From Inonotus obliquus (taxonomy: Eukaryota > Basidiomycota > Agaricomycetes > Hymenochaetales > Hymenochaetaceae), in the NCBI GenBank assembly GCA_032164295.1, contig JAJHTX010000006.1, positions 2,604,001 to 2,668,000 of the forward strand: a DNA stretch of 64,000 bases. Reading direction: 5' to 3'. Every line of letters starts with the position of its first letter. Position 1 is the stretch's first letter. Below, piece by piece: positions 31,964-45,240 of the stretch. The translations under genes and the position numbers were made by a program. A model generated the notes under the pieces. The model was not told the origin of the DNA. It ran no database searches and saw nothing but the letters and a program-made list of their open reading frames with translations.

Positions 31964-34900
31964 GGGTTTACGTCCAGTGAATCCTCAGTGGTAATGAGGA
32001 GTACGAAAGGCGGAAGGATAGCAACGCGTGTGGTTCGGGCTGTTGTCGCCTCCAAGTCCAACACCACGACATGCTTGTGACGCATGTTCCGTTCACGTGA
32101 TGGTCACAGTGTATTACGCTAGCTAGTCCTGCATTAGATAAGCTTCTTAGGTGTGTACAGTACAATGCACAGTAATGGCATGTGCCATGCACCCATCTGC
32201 CGCCCAACGCAATACGCCGCTTGTCCGCGCACAGACCGAGAGGCTACGCGTCTCGCACAAGGAGTGTTAACTCCTATCACCTGAAAAAGCCCGTACAAGA
32301 CGACAGGGCGAAAGACAATTCATCTGTTCGCGATGGTGGACGCCGAAGGAAGTATTTGCGCCGAGATACAAGATGAGGATGAACCCGGTGAGTGGCCGCT
32401 TTCACATCAAGCCAAGGAGCTTATTTGTTCGAACTCTTCACGAAGCCTTGGTCGCTGCAAGGATCAGGCCAGCAACAAAGAAAGTTGCTTGAGTCGGCGT
32501 TCCCCGCATCACTATTCAATCCGTGCGCTTCTTCACTATTCTCGCCTGGAAGCCTGTCAGTGCTGTGAGATACAGGTCCCCAAAAAGCCACAGATACGGA
32601 TTGAGCATTGAGGATGCGCTGGAGATCTTTGGCTTTCCCGGTCTGTCTTGTTGAGTGGGCTTCCCTGGTCGGATGATACTGCTCCCTGCGTTCACCTGAG
32701 TATTGCTCTTCACCACCCAAACCGGACAGCGCACATGTCCGAGGACTCCACAACACTCTTGCTATTATCTGCGCCCCGAAGCCACGCCTTGTCCTCGTTG
32801 CAAAGCATGTTCCTTCACAGGGGGGAAACAGCCTTCCCAAAGCGGTTTATAGAAGAGGCAATCCATTAACCAGATCTCCAACCGGAGTTTCCATATTACC
32901 CACGAAGACTCTGGCAAGGGGTGCGTTGGCAAAAGTAGCTTGAACTCGTCCAGGAGCTGCTAATAGGCAGATAAGCGACCACCCAGTGCGAAACCTGTCA
33001 TTGATAATAATCAGCTCATGCGGGTCGTTCCTTACAGGACGCATCTCCCGCCGAATCCATTCAATCCTCGTGCCGAGTATTCCAGCGCCTTGTGAATGTG
33101 GTTGGGATTAACGCTTCATCGTTGAATCTCTCCCAAGCAGGTGAATTGAATAAGGGGTGTCCTCTTATTGTGCTAGTCCGACGTCCCGTAGTGATTGGCT
33201 AGTCCAAAAGCTGCCAATCCGAATGGGTAGATAGCCTTTTGAAGTGTTACGTTGCGCGACAATCGCGATGTTACCCCGCAACGGAGTCGCCGTTACGCTA
33301 ACGGGCATAGGCGGTTTCCTTATGGTATTTTTTCATTTCACGAGTGTCTTCTAGCTCGCCACTAATGAAGCTCGTAAGGGAGAGCTATTGATATAGGACA
33401 CTCTCATGTGAACTGATCGCAAACGTAATAGCTCCTCTGGCAACCTTGTCGGGAAACTGTCGATACGGGTGAAGCAGATATGAAGAACACAAGCACGAAT
33501 TTTCTCGAATTTCCAATTCCCTCGAGTGCGAATTGTCCGCAGTCAAGGTCAACAATACCACTAGTCAGCACTTCCTGACAACCCTGTCTCATCCGCGCGG
33601 TTGAACGATCTTCCTATTCGTATTTCGCTAGAAAGCTGGTGTGGAGTGGGACTTCCTGAAGCGATATCCTATGATTGGAAGAACTCGACAAAAATTGCGG
33701 AAACTGGGACGCGAGTGATTTCAAACTTGTTCCATGTTGCATGGATTCTTATAACTCAATTACATTTTCATTCTATGACCGTCATGCCGTCTAAAGTTGG
33801 CATGCGGCTTGCCGCAGCTCGGCTAGACCAGGTACGTTCAACACATACATCAGTACTCACCGCGCCCGCGATTGTCGGGCCAGGCGGATGCGTCATGCAT
33901 AGATGCAGGCTACCTGACAGCAGGATCCTCACCTTCTAACATCCCCCCCCACCGCAGGCGTCATACAGCACATATCTGATAATTTGATTTTTATTGCAGC
34001 AGCGCCAAAAGCTCCAATCCTTCCGGGTCCGAAGCGACACTTTAATGATCATAATCGTCATCCGTATGATTTACTCGGTATCAGACGGCTAGAGCCTGCG
34101 AAAATAGCATGTGTGTACTTATGTGTCTTTCTGTTATCGTCCCTGAAAACTTTCCAGGATTCCCTCGAAACGGAGGCGCAAACCGGACGGGAGAGAAGGT
34201 CTATTTTCTCCCAGTTCCTGGTAGTTGATATAATTCCGATCCGCAATATTAGAAATCGAGTTTCTTTATATCGGGAATCGGGCGACTGTAATGTTTCAAC
34301 ATTTCAACAGACAGGAAAATGCTTTCTAAAACTCGATTGCATTCAGATGCGATATCTACTCGATGACGCGCTATTCGGACCTTCCTTAATTCTTGTCTCG
34401 ATTTCCTACGCACACATGACCTTTCAAGTCCGATGAGGTGGAAGAGCGTCTGGCTTGGCTTGCCGCCAAGCAAAATGGTCAAGGAGAATCCCCCTCTCGA
34501 TTGAAGAAACATATCCACAAACCAGATTTCTGGCTCCCGGTAAGTACGTTTTTCGTCCAGGGTGGTTTGACATCTGATAGGGTGACCGTGGGTCGCTTTT
34601 ATTCGGCTTAGTTACTAAATGTGTGGATGATATTGCTGCTGTTACGAGAGGAGCAATATTCGCCTCGTTTTCATGTTTGGAGATTTATTGCACTCCTTTT
34701 CGTAACTTTTTGGCTCGTGGTATCCGGGCATGGCGCTCATGGAGAGCGCTTAATTTCCATCTAGTGAACTAGTGAAGACGGATTCCCGCACGGTTTGAGT
34801 CCGGAATGAAAGCCGGTCTAGCCAAGAAAAGCAGTAGATAGATTATATCTGCCATTTCGATCACGGATAGTATAGGATCTCGTTGTGAGATGGGTAATCT

Positions 34901-37316
34901 CATTAGCTGAAAAGGGTACCTACAACAACCGAGAAAATTAGACACACGAGGAGATGCATGAGGAGATTGATAACGATTACTGGGATATGCTTGTCTTGCC
35001 TTGTTGGAAGTCTGCCTGACTTTTCTGACCTTTTGCCAAAATAAACGTAATAACCTGGAAGATTGCGTTTCACCAGGTTGCTGCCGCGCACTTCAGGGGA
35101 GATCTGCGTTGTTATTCTTTGATCTAGGAAGAAAAGTGCCTGCTGAAGACTTTATAAGGCCCCACACAAGAGCGATTGACATTGTACACTAGCGAGTGGC
35201 TCGGCTAAGAGCACTAGAGAGTGTAAGGGCAGTAATTTGCCCTGAGGCACGAATGCAAGGCATTTGTAAGGTTCATGTGGAAAAATAACGCCAAGTTGAT
35301 GGCAACGCCGATAAGTAACGGGTCCCGCGGGAAGATGCACACTGTATAAGGGAGGAGAGATATTGAAGAAGAAGGTCAGCTGTGGGTATGATTAGCTTCC
35401 GTTGAGATTTATTTTGCTTCCGCCAGAGATGACTCGCCAGGTTGTGGGCGTGTATGTACGTATGTGAACTCTGGAATGGCTCATGTGTGCATCAGATCTC
35501 GCCCTTTTCTGGAATTTAAAGTCAGTGCAGGGTCATCTCGGCCCGGCTACAGTTTTCGTGACATCTGTCACGGCCACCAACCAATTTATCAATAAAAAAC
35601 AAAATAGGTTCCTCGGGGTTTATTCGGAATATGATGAGATTTATATTTAAAGTTGGTATTCTGTGACAAAAGTAACGATGAACAGGTCCCAAGATAGGCT
35701 GCCCAGACATTTGGCGCGCTAACTTGACTGGTAAGCACGAGCTAGGCCTTTCCCGCCGGCCACTCCTCATCCCCTCTCCTTTCTTTCTTCCCTTCGTACT
35801 CCTCGCTGCCTTGCACTCACCCTTCCATCGTACTCTGCAACCTCAAGAGCGTCCTTGGTGCGCAGTGAGACGCGTCAGTCGTAAAGAACGCGTAGCGTCA
35901 CAGGATTACCAATCACCCGACGTGACTGAGGATCCTTCTCTGCCAATCTCCGTTGTCTTAACGCGACTTTACGCGGTCGGTGGTTACAGCGCTCCGTCCG
36001 TGTGGCTCCCCCTCAGTTCATCAGTCACTGCACCGGGGAAGACCCTGTGAGTATCTCTCACTATTTCCCGTGTATTTCTTGCTGTGAACTATTTCAAAAA
36101 TCTTCAATGGCCTTCTTGCGCCTTCAGCCCGTCTCATACAACTATTTAGACAAGATTCTGCCTCCTGGTCTAGAGGGACGAAGGTTCGCTGAATACTGAT
36201 TCATCTGCCGCTCCTGTCTGGGAATCGGCAGCCCGTTTAGTAAATTCGGGAAGAAGCGCCGGGTTCTTCATCAACTGGTATGCCTTTAGCTTCTTCAATT
36301 CAATTACTCCCCACCAGTTATTCACCACACGTTCATCCGGTGGCTGGTAACGTAACTCGCGTTACGTTACCTTCTCTTGTTATCGGCTTACCTTTCTTCC
36401 TTTCACTTACACTTATTGTCGTGTTCTTATGAGTGCTCTTGTGTACTCGTGCAATCTGCTGCATCTGACCATCATGTTCTCTCCTGAGTTTCGCTGCTCA
36501 TCAATTTAGCGCGTGCACATTCGAGCTTGGTCGCTAACTCTATCGTTTTCATCCCCCTAGATCTATCCGACTCAATCCAAATAAGACATCATCTCCCTTC
36601 GTCTATATATATGCAATTATCTCCTTACTGACTTGCAACCGTGAAGGTGAGTCCATGTGCTTTGACGAATTCTTCCATTATAGACCCGATTCTATTCAGA
36701 ACGCTGTTCCCTGGACTTCTGTCGGGACGGATCGGTGAAGAGATTCATCCAATTGAATTCGTCGTATCTCGCGAATGTTCATTGAAGGTATATCAGTCCC
36801 AGTCCTACACTTCCTTCTCGTGAGTCTCACCGGATGCTTTAGAGCGAGTCACTGTTAAGTGTATTTCTCGTGCTTTAGTTTGAAATCCGAACAGCCCGTG
36901 CTCCGCTCCGGACCTACAACTCGTCAGCTGCCGACCTGAGAGCATCATTACCATCATTTGTGGTCATCAAGCTTGTCAATTAACTCATCGCCACCTCCAT
37001 TTCCATCAAGCTCCAACTGAATCCCCGAGCCTCACCAATTCTCCGTACTTGGTCAATTAGTGAGTCCGACTTCTTATTCCACATACGCAGAAAAACGACT
37101 AGTCTTCTTGTATACTGATCTAAGCTGAGCTAATTTTGATCCTTTTCACCGATTCGCCAGTCACGCGTTCTGGAACATCAGTCTAAATAACTATTTTTAT
37201 TCAGATCTGATTTCTCCCGCATTCGGACCCTCACAAACCAATACCAAAATTCGATAAACAACAGATAGCTTCGAAGTGGGGTTGTTCTTAAGGGGTCGCA
37301 GTCGAACCCTCTCAAG
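31964..37316. other. gene-poor region and long 5' leader of the Zn2Cys6 gene
   Basis: 5.35 kb without a gene I can support. Frames of 60-150 codons occur on both strands (for example 32421-32840 minus, 33601-33939 plus, 33984-34436 plus). None has a domain, a plausible splice partner or a coding-like composition. From about 35750 the sequence becomes pyrimidine-rich with several possible donors (for example GTGAGT at 36049), consistent with a spliced 5' UTR for the gene at 37317. Confidence 0.45.
36346..36371. promoter_or_regulatory. perfect 11-bp inverted repeat upstream of a Zn2Cys6 gene
   Basis: GGTAACGTAAC and GTTACGTTACC form perfect arms separated by TCGC. The element lies 945 bases upstream of the ATG at 37317. 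It could bind a dimeric regulator or form a hairpin in the leader RNA. Confidence 0.5.
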
Positions 37317-40300
37317 ATGTATGCTCATACTCAAGGTCGGGCTTCCAGACCATCAACGGTCCCCTCAAGTATCTATTCCAGTCATCACTACGGTCTCGCA
37401 GCGCAGACTGGGTCTGGATTACCGTACGACGCCACCGACGACTATCCTCCGATCCGTGCAGCGCCTTTATCAATTCCTAGATTCTCGTCCTCGTCCCTGG
37501 CTGCTGCACTGGATCCTGCGCCTGAGCCGGATTATAACCGCGCATCTGTGTCTTCATCGTCCTCGGTGGAGAACTCGGACGAGCGATTAGATCCAAGTGC
37601 TTTTGATAACCTCTGCGCAGCCTCCAGTGCAGGTAGCGCGGAATATCAGACGATTATGTATCGACAAGTGCCTGATTCCTCCCGCTCGCTAGGACCCCAA
37701 TTTCAGCACTATCAGAACGACGATGCTCATAGACGCACAACGAATCGGCCACAGTCGCTTTATTCGGGCACGAATGCATCGTTGGCACCCACTTCAGATA
37801 CTTACGTACTATCTCACCCCCCGACCTTCATAGAACCTGAAGAGCCACGGTGGCCTCCGGGCATGCCTTTTACCGGATACTCGAATGTTCCTACCCTTCC
37901 ACCAAACGCGCCTATTGTCGCCAGTCCCTCCGGCTTTCCCGTCTTCCCTGATCCATTCAGCCCCGCGAGTATCGGGGATATTTACGGTGTGAGCGGAGCA
38001 GCAGAGTGGACATACACGAGTGCGAGTGCTTCCTTGCAAGCGCAAGCTCCTCATGGGATGTACCTCGGCGTTGGTACAACCAGCCCGTCCATGGGTGCGG
38101 GTATGTGGTTCGACTCCTCGTTAGATGAACAGGTTCGAATACAGCCCGAATCAAGCCTGTCTTTCCTCGATCAGTCGGCATCTAGACAACGATATGAACC
38201 TTCTTCTGACTCAGCTACCGGGGTGAACCCTGGACCGTCTAATTCAGGATCAAACGCCCCCGATGGCGCCAGTGACTATCTTGGTCAGCGACAAGCCGTT
38301 CAACAAAATAATCATAACCTTGGTGACAGTGTTACGACCGTTCAGGAGCAACAACAGTTTTCACCCCGAAGACCGGTCAGCAGTGTTAGTGCCTTCTTTT
38401 CTATCGATCTTCTCCCTGAACTCAGCTATCATCGTTTCCTGAGACTGAAATAATATTGTACAGGCACAAGAGTCTTACACGCGTGTCGACTCATGTCTAT
38501 CCGGCGCAACTTTGCCTGTAGTGTCTAATACTGGTCTTCCAGCGGGAGCTTCCCTGCGGGGACAACGAGTGAGTGAAAGATCGCTACAGCTTCAAGGTCA
38601 TGATGCGTCAATGCCTCCTCCACCACTTCCCGCACGTGTGCATGCACCGGTCTTGGACCGTCGGGACTCAACGAAGCGTCCGTCTCAGCCCAATATGTCC
38701 CGTCGTCATTCAGTGGCAGTTCCTCCGGGAACTAACGGCACGAACCAGAGTCGTGATGCATCTCCGACATCATCACTAGCAAGTGCCAGCGTGCGACCAT
38801 CTTCAGCTGCACCGGAATCTTCGTCTTCATCTACGTTAAGCAACGATGATATCACGGCGACTCCCCGATTGGCGACACTATCACTCAATGACGCGGCATG
38901 GGCACTGGACCAGAAAGTTAAACGAAGTGCCCTGTCAGAGACCTTTCGACTCGTGCATGGTCGCGACCCACCAGAAGAGATGCGTATCCTGGAGACTACT
39001 GCCATTGAGCGAAGCGTGAAGAACGATGCCGTTCTCCTCGGATCTCCTATTGAAGGAAAGGTCTTGCAATCTGATGGTGCAGCTCGAAGCGGAGAAAACA
39101 GCTCGGAACAATCTGTCCAGAACAAAAAAGATGCTGCTGGCGGAATCCAACGTCCTCCAATAAGCTCGGAGGAAATGAGTGACGAAGAAGTCTTCAGTCA
39201 ACCACTCGTGGGCTGGACCCTGGCGCGGGCAGGCTGTGAAATCGGCGCTTCGACCATGCTAGGGACTGATGAACTTGTCACATCTGATGGCATACGACGA
39301 CCTTATCCTTTCGCCGCGCCAGCGAATCCTTCAATCGGTAAAATACTATCAGTAATTCGACACGATGCTCATCTCCCAACGCACATTTCTGGACTTGGGA
39401 CTGAAGCATACGACGGCCGATCGTACCTACCTGACGAGTGTGAGCGGGGCGATCTTGATCACGTGCCTTTGCCCAGTCCAGGTGCTCGAAGTGGCGACCA
39501 TCCGGCGTTGGCGGCCTTCTTACCCCACCCACTTGCTAAACGAGGTGAAAATTGGCATGAACTTACGAATCCAGCTCCAATCTCGAGGAAATCTTTCGAT
39601 AAACGAAAGCACGTGGAGGAAGCGCGGGGTGGTGATAGCGATGATAAGGAAGAAGATACTGATGAAGACAGCATTCGAAAGAACTTGCAAAAGAATGGAG
39701 TCAAGAAGGAGGAGGAGGGAGAAGGCTGGGGTTTCCCCGAGGGTGGCTCTCATGGACCACAGCTCATGAATCCCGGGAAGGATAAGGGTGGACCGAATAC
39801 AAGACAAAAGCTGAAGTTGTCGACGGAGAAGAAGACACCACCGAAGATGGCTTGTCACTTTTGTCGCAACAGGAAGATTGCATGCGGAGCGAGCAAATGT
39901 AGTGATCCGACAATATGCAAGTATGTGTTCTTCCGCGACTTACTACGTAATATTTACTCACCATTATTTGATTATAGTCAATGCGAACGCCGCAATTTAC
40001 GATGTATATTCCCTACGGTATCTCGTCGAGGTATGCGCACGAGAGGACCACGCTCTGCACACACTGTTGATGGTACAGATGAAGTCGATAAAGACTCTGT
40101 TGAGCGCGAAGAAAGCTCCGAGGCTTCGGAAGTTACACAAGATCCTGAGGCAGTACCCAGTGTCCTCAGCAGCTCAAAGAAAACTAGAAAGGCCAAAAAG
40201 TCATCCGATAAAGGCACCAGAGAGAAGGAAGCAACGAAGGGTAAGGGCCGAGGTAAAGGAAAGAAGAAAGCGAATGCTTCCCCAGAGCGACAAGAGGGTC

Positions 40301-40698
40301 CGTCGGGACAGACTGATGATGTGGTAGAGATGGATGACAACGATCCAGGTGGCTCGGAGATGGATGTTGATCGAGTGTCGGGACACGAAGACGACCCACT
40401 TGCGCCGCTCGCGGCCGAAATGGAATGGTCTCGCCGAAGAGAATCCCTGACTTTGCCCTCTCCGTTGCAATTCGATACATCCCCGTCAATGGGTTTTTCC
40501 ACTGCGCCATCGTCTATGTCAACGTCATCATTGTCTGCCGCTTTTCAATTTCCTCAGACGACTTTCGAGAACTCCTTCCCTGCATCTGTCCCCGGCGATG
40601 CTTATGCACTACACGTTGGACCATCTCCTGGACCGTTCACTACAACTCCGCTACAGCGTAGGAACGTCAATGGTGATGCAAGCGGTCCTTGTCCATGA
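37317..40698 (+). CDS. large Zn2Cys6 transcription factor with C-terminal zinc cluster
   Basis: Three exons: 37317..38384, 38464..39920, 39978..40698; 1081 residues. A donor at 38376 is an in-frame alternative. The first 800 residues are Ser/Pro/Gln-rich and disordered. The zinc cluster lies at about residues 817-855: A-C-H-F-C-R-N-R-K-I-A-C-G, a loop with an extra Cys, then I-C-N-Q-C-E-R-R-N-L-R-C-I-F-P. It is followed by S-R-R-G-M-R-T-R-G and a Lys-rich stretch that probably forms the nuclear signal. The intron inside the cluster is needed to make the fourth and fifth Cys adjacent. A cluster in the last quarter of the protein is unusual for GAL4-type factors but recurs in this basidiomycete subfamily (core A-C-x-F-C-R-x-R-K-I-A-C-G). 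No middle homology domain is seen. The target is unknown. Confidence 0.88.
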
Positions 40699-43662
40699 CC
40701 AACCAAGCTTCATTTTATTCCGATCTATTTCTCTTTTTTTTCCTTGGTTTATTTCGTCTATGCTTTTTTTTGTTATCGTGCTTTCGCTTGCTATCGTTAC
40801 TATTCGTCCCATTCTTGGTTGTCCTGGTTTCTTCATGTGTTCATGTTCTTGTATTACTTCGCTTTCGTCAGAGCTCTGTACGAATTCGCTATCCTCGTAT
40901 TTTTGGTGTGTTATTCTCCCTGTCATGATACTACTCGGACTATGTTGGATGCATCCCACCCAATTCAACCCGTTTTGATGATAGAGCACATTATAATCAT
41001 GTACGCTTTTTGGATTTATTGTCAACTTCATTGGGTAGATAACTCTCTTATTCCCCTCTCTCGTCCGACTTTTTTTTTTCATGCTTTTGTTTTTTTCAAT
41101 TGGGTAAAAGGAACGTATAATATGTATTCATTAGGGCTGTTTTTTTCTCGTGGCTGTCAATGCTACTCGGATTGGATTTATTCACTCGTCCGTTTCCCTG
41201 CATCGGATCGAGTCGGGACTACTACTGTATATATAGACATTGATGAGATGAGGGAATCCTCCGTGAGATTGACGTCCAATTTGCACATACACAGGCACAG
41301 ACACAGACGCAGACACACACACAGACACACACATATATCATGGGTGGCGGTTTAGCGGTCATTGTCAAGGGTCAAGGTCCCTGAAACCCGAGATTTCAAT
41401 ATTGATCTTGGCGAATGGTTTTGCTTCCGTGCAGCTAACTACAGCATAGCATGAAAAAAAAAGGTCGCGGCAAAAGGATTCTTCGATTACGTGAATCAGG
41501 GAAGGGTTCCCGGATGTGCGGAGACTCGGACTTCTTTCTCAGGATGGGGTTTCGATACCGGGCGTACCGTAAGGGAGATGCCGTACTTATACTTATACTT
41601 ATCCAAAAGGCGAAAGGTATCAAGGTTCGATGAAAGATTGTTTTGATATTTTTTCTCGTTCTCTTGATAAATAATTCTCCGTATGAGAACTTTGTATTCA
41701 ACGAAGGTGTTGTAGGGTGAGGAAGACGAAGACCTAACTGTAATACAGATCCTACGGTATACTATATACTATAACCTAGCCGAATTCCAGGAACTTGTTC
41801 TTATTCTCGAACACACGGATGTATGTACGAATAAGATCTGGATTCCGAACAAGGTGCAAGTGGGAAGAATTAGTGGAAGAATTGATCGTCAGTCGGATGT
41901 GAAACGAAATGGGATCCAAAAATTCTAGCTGGTAGTACAAGGTAAATCCCAGTTTTCTGAGTCCGCCTAGACTCTAGACTCAGACTCCGTGTCTGAGGAT
42001 TGATAGTATCCGTGTCCAGTGTGTACATGTTTGATATTTGAAACTGAGAGATATAATGTGAGAGGAAAGGAGAGAGACGGACTGCTTATCCGATCGATCG
42101 CTTCGGACGATCCGATGAATCGCACACTTGCAAGTGGAGTAAGTACACAGACATACAGCAAACGTGCTATATCTCTTCCGTTTAACTCGGATTTTCCGAC
42201 AAAGGGTGCTAAATTCTTCAGGAAAACAAAGCGATTGGAATGTTCGAAACGACGATCATGTTTAGTCGAACAGAAAAAGCTGTACTCATCACTCTAGATG
42301 TTAACTTCAGATTCCTTCTTCAAAGCCATTCGTTGCAAATACATACCTGTCAACTATTCTACCAACCAAGAATAGCTTAGTGGCACGCTTTACCTGCGAC
42401 GAAAGACTTGGCATTATTTCGGCGCCTGGCCATGCCGTGGGTGATGTGTAAGCTAGTTTCTTTCATGTCGGAGTAAGGAACAGGCCAGATAAACTCACGA
42501 GCCAAAGGACTTGGATACGAAGCACGAAGAAGTCAAGAAATACAAAGGGACGGGAGAAGGAATGCCAGCCAAAGGGTGACTGCCGAGCCCGAAGAGATAA
42601 AGCAACGAACAGTGAATACGAGAAGCGATCCTTCGGACATTGTGTTAAGTTCCAGGCCCTTGGCAGCGCATGTACCCTATTTCCGAAGTATGTATTCTGC
42701 TCTCCGAATCCCTGGGTATATTATAGTGGCGGCATTTCGGGGAGGTCCAGCACAAGTTGATGATCATGGTCGGGAAATGTTTGAGAGCGAGAACTTGATC
42801 AGATCTTTGAGAGATCTAAGAGCCTCCGCATGGACTTTGGCGTCTCCCAAGCCCACGATGTGTTATTCCGAATGGATATAACCATGAAAGAGGCATAGGG
42901 CGAAGATAAGAACAGGGGACAAGCGTGTAAGATGCGCCGGACGCTGAACATGGGTTACGGTGGAACGTGCCTGCTGATACTGCGGGGGATCTTCATGCTT
43001 GAAATTGGTGAAAGGAAAAAGAATACGCTCGTGGCTTATTACATTTTCCTTTGAACCCGGTCATCCAGACAAACAGTTAGCGGAACTTTCCGTCCCTAGG
43101 CACCTCTGAGCTTCCTCTCGAGAAGACCTTGGACGCAAAGAGCCGGATTTACAATGCTACATCAGTAACAACGGAGAATATCCATTTTCCATTCCGTGTT
43201 TCTGCTGCACTGGTGCAAGCGTAGGAAGAGATCACGTCAACTTCTTTGAGTCCATCGCCTTTCGGCGTTTGCCCGCATCTTGTAAGAAGTGGTCAGTAAG
43301 AGAAGTTTCATCGACGAGATCGCTAGGGACATAATCCGGACGGAAGCGACTGGTCTGAGATGCTGAGAGCAACGGTGTTATGCAAAGTCGCAAATTCTCT
43401 GACTTCGGCCACGTAGCCACTCGAGTTTGTCCTAAAGTAGTCATAGATGAGTTCAATATAAACAACGTAACGGGATTACTATTTACGTCGAACGTATTCA
43501 ATTGGAATTTTTGTCAGTTTTAGCACTATATCTGAATATCAAAAATCTCCATCAGGTTGCGATGTGCGATAGGGTCCTTCCATAATAAGACGAAGCCCTG
43601 TGACCATTATGTGACACTATGATGTCGGACTTTTCGCAACCTCAGACTCAGAAATCGCTCAT
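40699..43662. other. intergenic, about 3 kb, no gene recognised
   Basis: It begins with the AT-rich, T-run-rich 3' flank of the Zn2Cys6 gene. It contains the CA-rich repeat listed separately. The longest frames (203 codons at 40744-41355, 101 codons at 42576-42881) lack domains; the first is a low-complexity Phe/Tyr/His artefact. Confidence 0.5.
41286..41337 (+). repeat. CA-rich microsatellite
   Basis: An imperfect (CA)n / (GACACA)n tract ending in ATATAT. Confidence 0.9.
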
Positions 43663-44046
43663 TAGGGCTTCGTGCGTATCCGTAAAGTACGGGTACGACC
43701 CGCATCGTATATGAGGATGGTAAGGTTCAGTTACGGGCCGTAAAATTACGGCCATACCCGCACCGGTCCTAACAGAAAAATATCCGTATACGGCACACAC
43801 ATGGACATACAGAAATGACCAGATCGTTGCCCAAATGACCTATCGAAGGTTACTAGGTAGTGCAGGTTCTCCACAGCACCAGTGTAGAACACTACTACAT
43901 GGTAAGTTTTTCTATCTTATACGCCGTATACGCAGCAATGCTGCTTGTATGGGTCGTACCCGTACCTGGTCCCAAAAGGTGAAAATACGCACTGTAAAAG
44001 TACGGCCGTACCCGTATACGGTTACGCACGGAGCCCTACCGCTCAT
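43655..44046. mobile_element. hAT-like MITE, 376 bp, with 8-bp target duplication
   Basis: The element spans 43663-44038. Its ends are inverted repeats: TAGGGCTTCGTGCGTA on the left and the reverse complement of TAGGGCTCCGTGCGTA on the right. Imperfect pairing continues inwards through repeated CCGTA, ACGGGTACG and CCGTATACGG palindromes. It is flanked by TCGCTCAT (43655-43662) and CCGCTCAT (44039-44046), an 8-bp duplication with one mismatch. An 8-bp target site and TAGGG termini are hallmarks of hAT transposons. There is no transposase frame, so this is a non-autonomous miniature element. Confidence 0.8.
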
Positions 44047-45240
44047 CAACAATGAAACCTTTTTGCCAACGTTTTCCCACTGGTCTCAAACGAACCAAAT
44101 TATTTGAGCAAGCCTGAATCCAAATCTCAAAGTACGTTTATTCCTGTCATGAAGTGACCTTCGCTAACTCAAGAACAGATGGTGGGGCCCAGGCAGCTGA
44201 GTTGCGAAACGAAATGAACTTGAATGAAGCTCAGAAAAAGCCTTCTGTCAAGCTCTTGGGTGTAATGGTTGAATTTTAAGGACGAGAAACATGATGGGCG
44301 ACTCCCGGCTGATGACAGTAGGTTTCGCTGTGGACCTAAGGATTGGATCAGAAGCCAGCAAGGCCCAGCCTCCTCCTTCCTTGGCAAGCGCTTGCAACCA
44401 AGTCGGCAGCGTAGTCAAGAACCATGTCGGTTGGATAAACAAGCAGCTAGGAAGTCGCCTAGATAGCATTGGGAGGTGCATACTTGATCGGACCATGGGT
44501 CCTAGCCAGCAATCAGGCGATACTGAGCTAGGTGAATTTGTGGTGGAACTTGATACTGTAATCTTTCTGCTCGCCCCACTCCGGATGACTTGACTAATGC
44601 TCATACAACGCCTGAAATTTCTGGACAAGCGATGACTTCCGGTTCTAGCAGCACCCGGACCAGAGAATGAGGCGGAAGCTCCTGCGGCCGAGACTGGGCC
44701 AGTGCCGAATACGAGTTTTCGCATAGAGGAGGTACACCGATAACACTTCCATTTTGGTTTCCATATAAGAACGCGTACACAGACCGTGTACAGACCACTT
44801 GAAAAGTTGTTAGACTTCTCGCCATACTGGAACCTTCTTCTTGTGTTTGCCCGGAAGGTCACTCGAATCATCTGAAACGTCACCCTCTCATTATCTTTTA
44901 GAAATGTTTCGGTTATAACTTATGATCTGGCAAGCATTGTTTGAGTTGAGAATAGGCATGCGCTAACTATTAGGAAGATAGTTAGATGCACGCCCTCTTT
45001 TTGAAGTAATACAAGTGCCTGACGCGGGGAGAGTGGAGTCGATATTAAGGTAGGTGTGCGGTCCTCAGCGGTCTGCGAAGGTCTCATTTGTTGGACCAGG
45101 CATCCTGATTCCTTTATGGATGTAATAAACTCCGGTCTACTACTATCTAGGTCACGCACTTCGGTGTCTGTCTGGAAGAGCATACATGCTGTCAAGTAAC
45201 ATCCGCGCGGTGGACATCTCTGGGACGAATTGTGTGATTA
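44047..45240. other. no supportable gene
   Basis: Overlapping frames occur on both strands at 44248-44883 (minus, 211 codons) and 44291-44593 (plus, 100 codons). I recognise neither, and no splice partner or domain decides between them. Confidence 0.4.

Noticed and set aside
40744..41355. 203-codon plus-strand frame downstream of the Zn2Cys6 gene
   Set aside because: Low-complexity Phe/Tyr/His sequence from T-rich 3' flank and the CA repeat. No domain.
44248..44883. 211-codon minus-strand frame
   Set aside because: The overlapping plus-strand frame is equally plausible. No domain or splice context decides, so it is not called as a gene.
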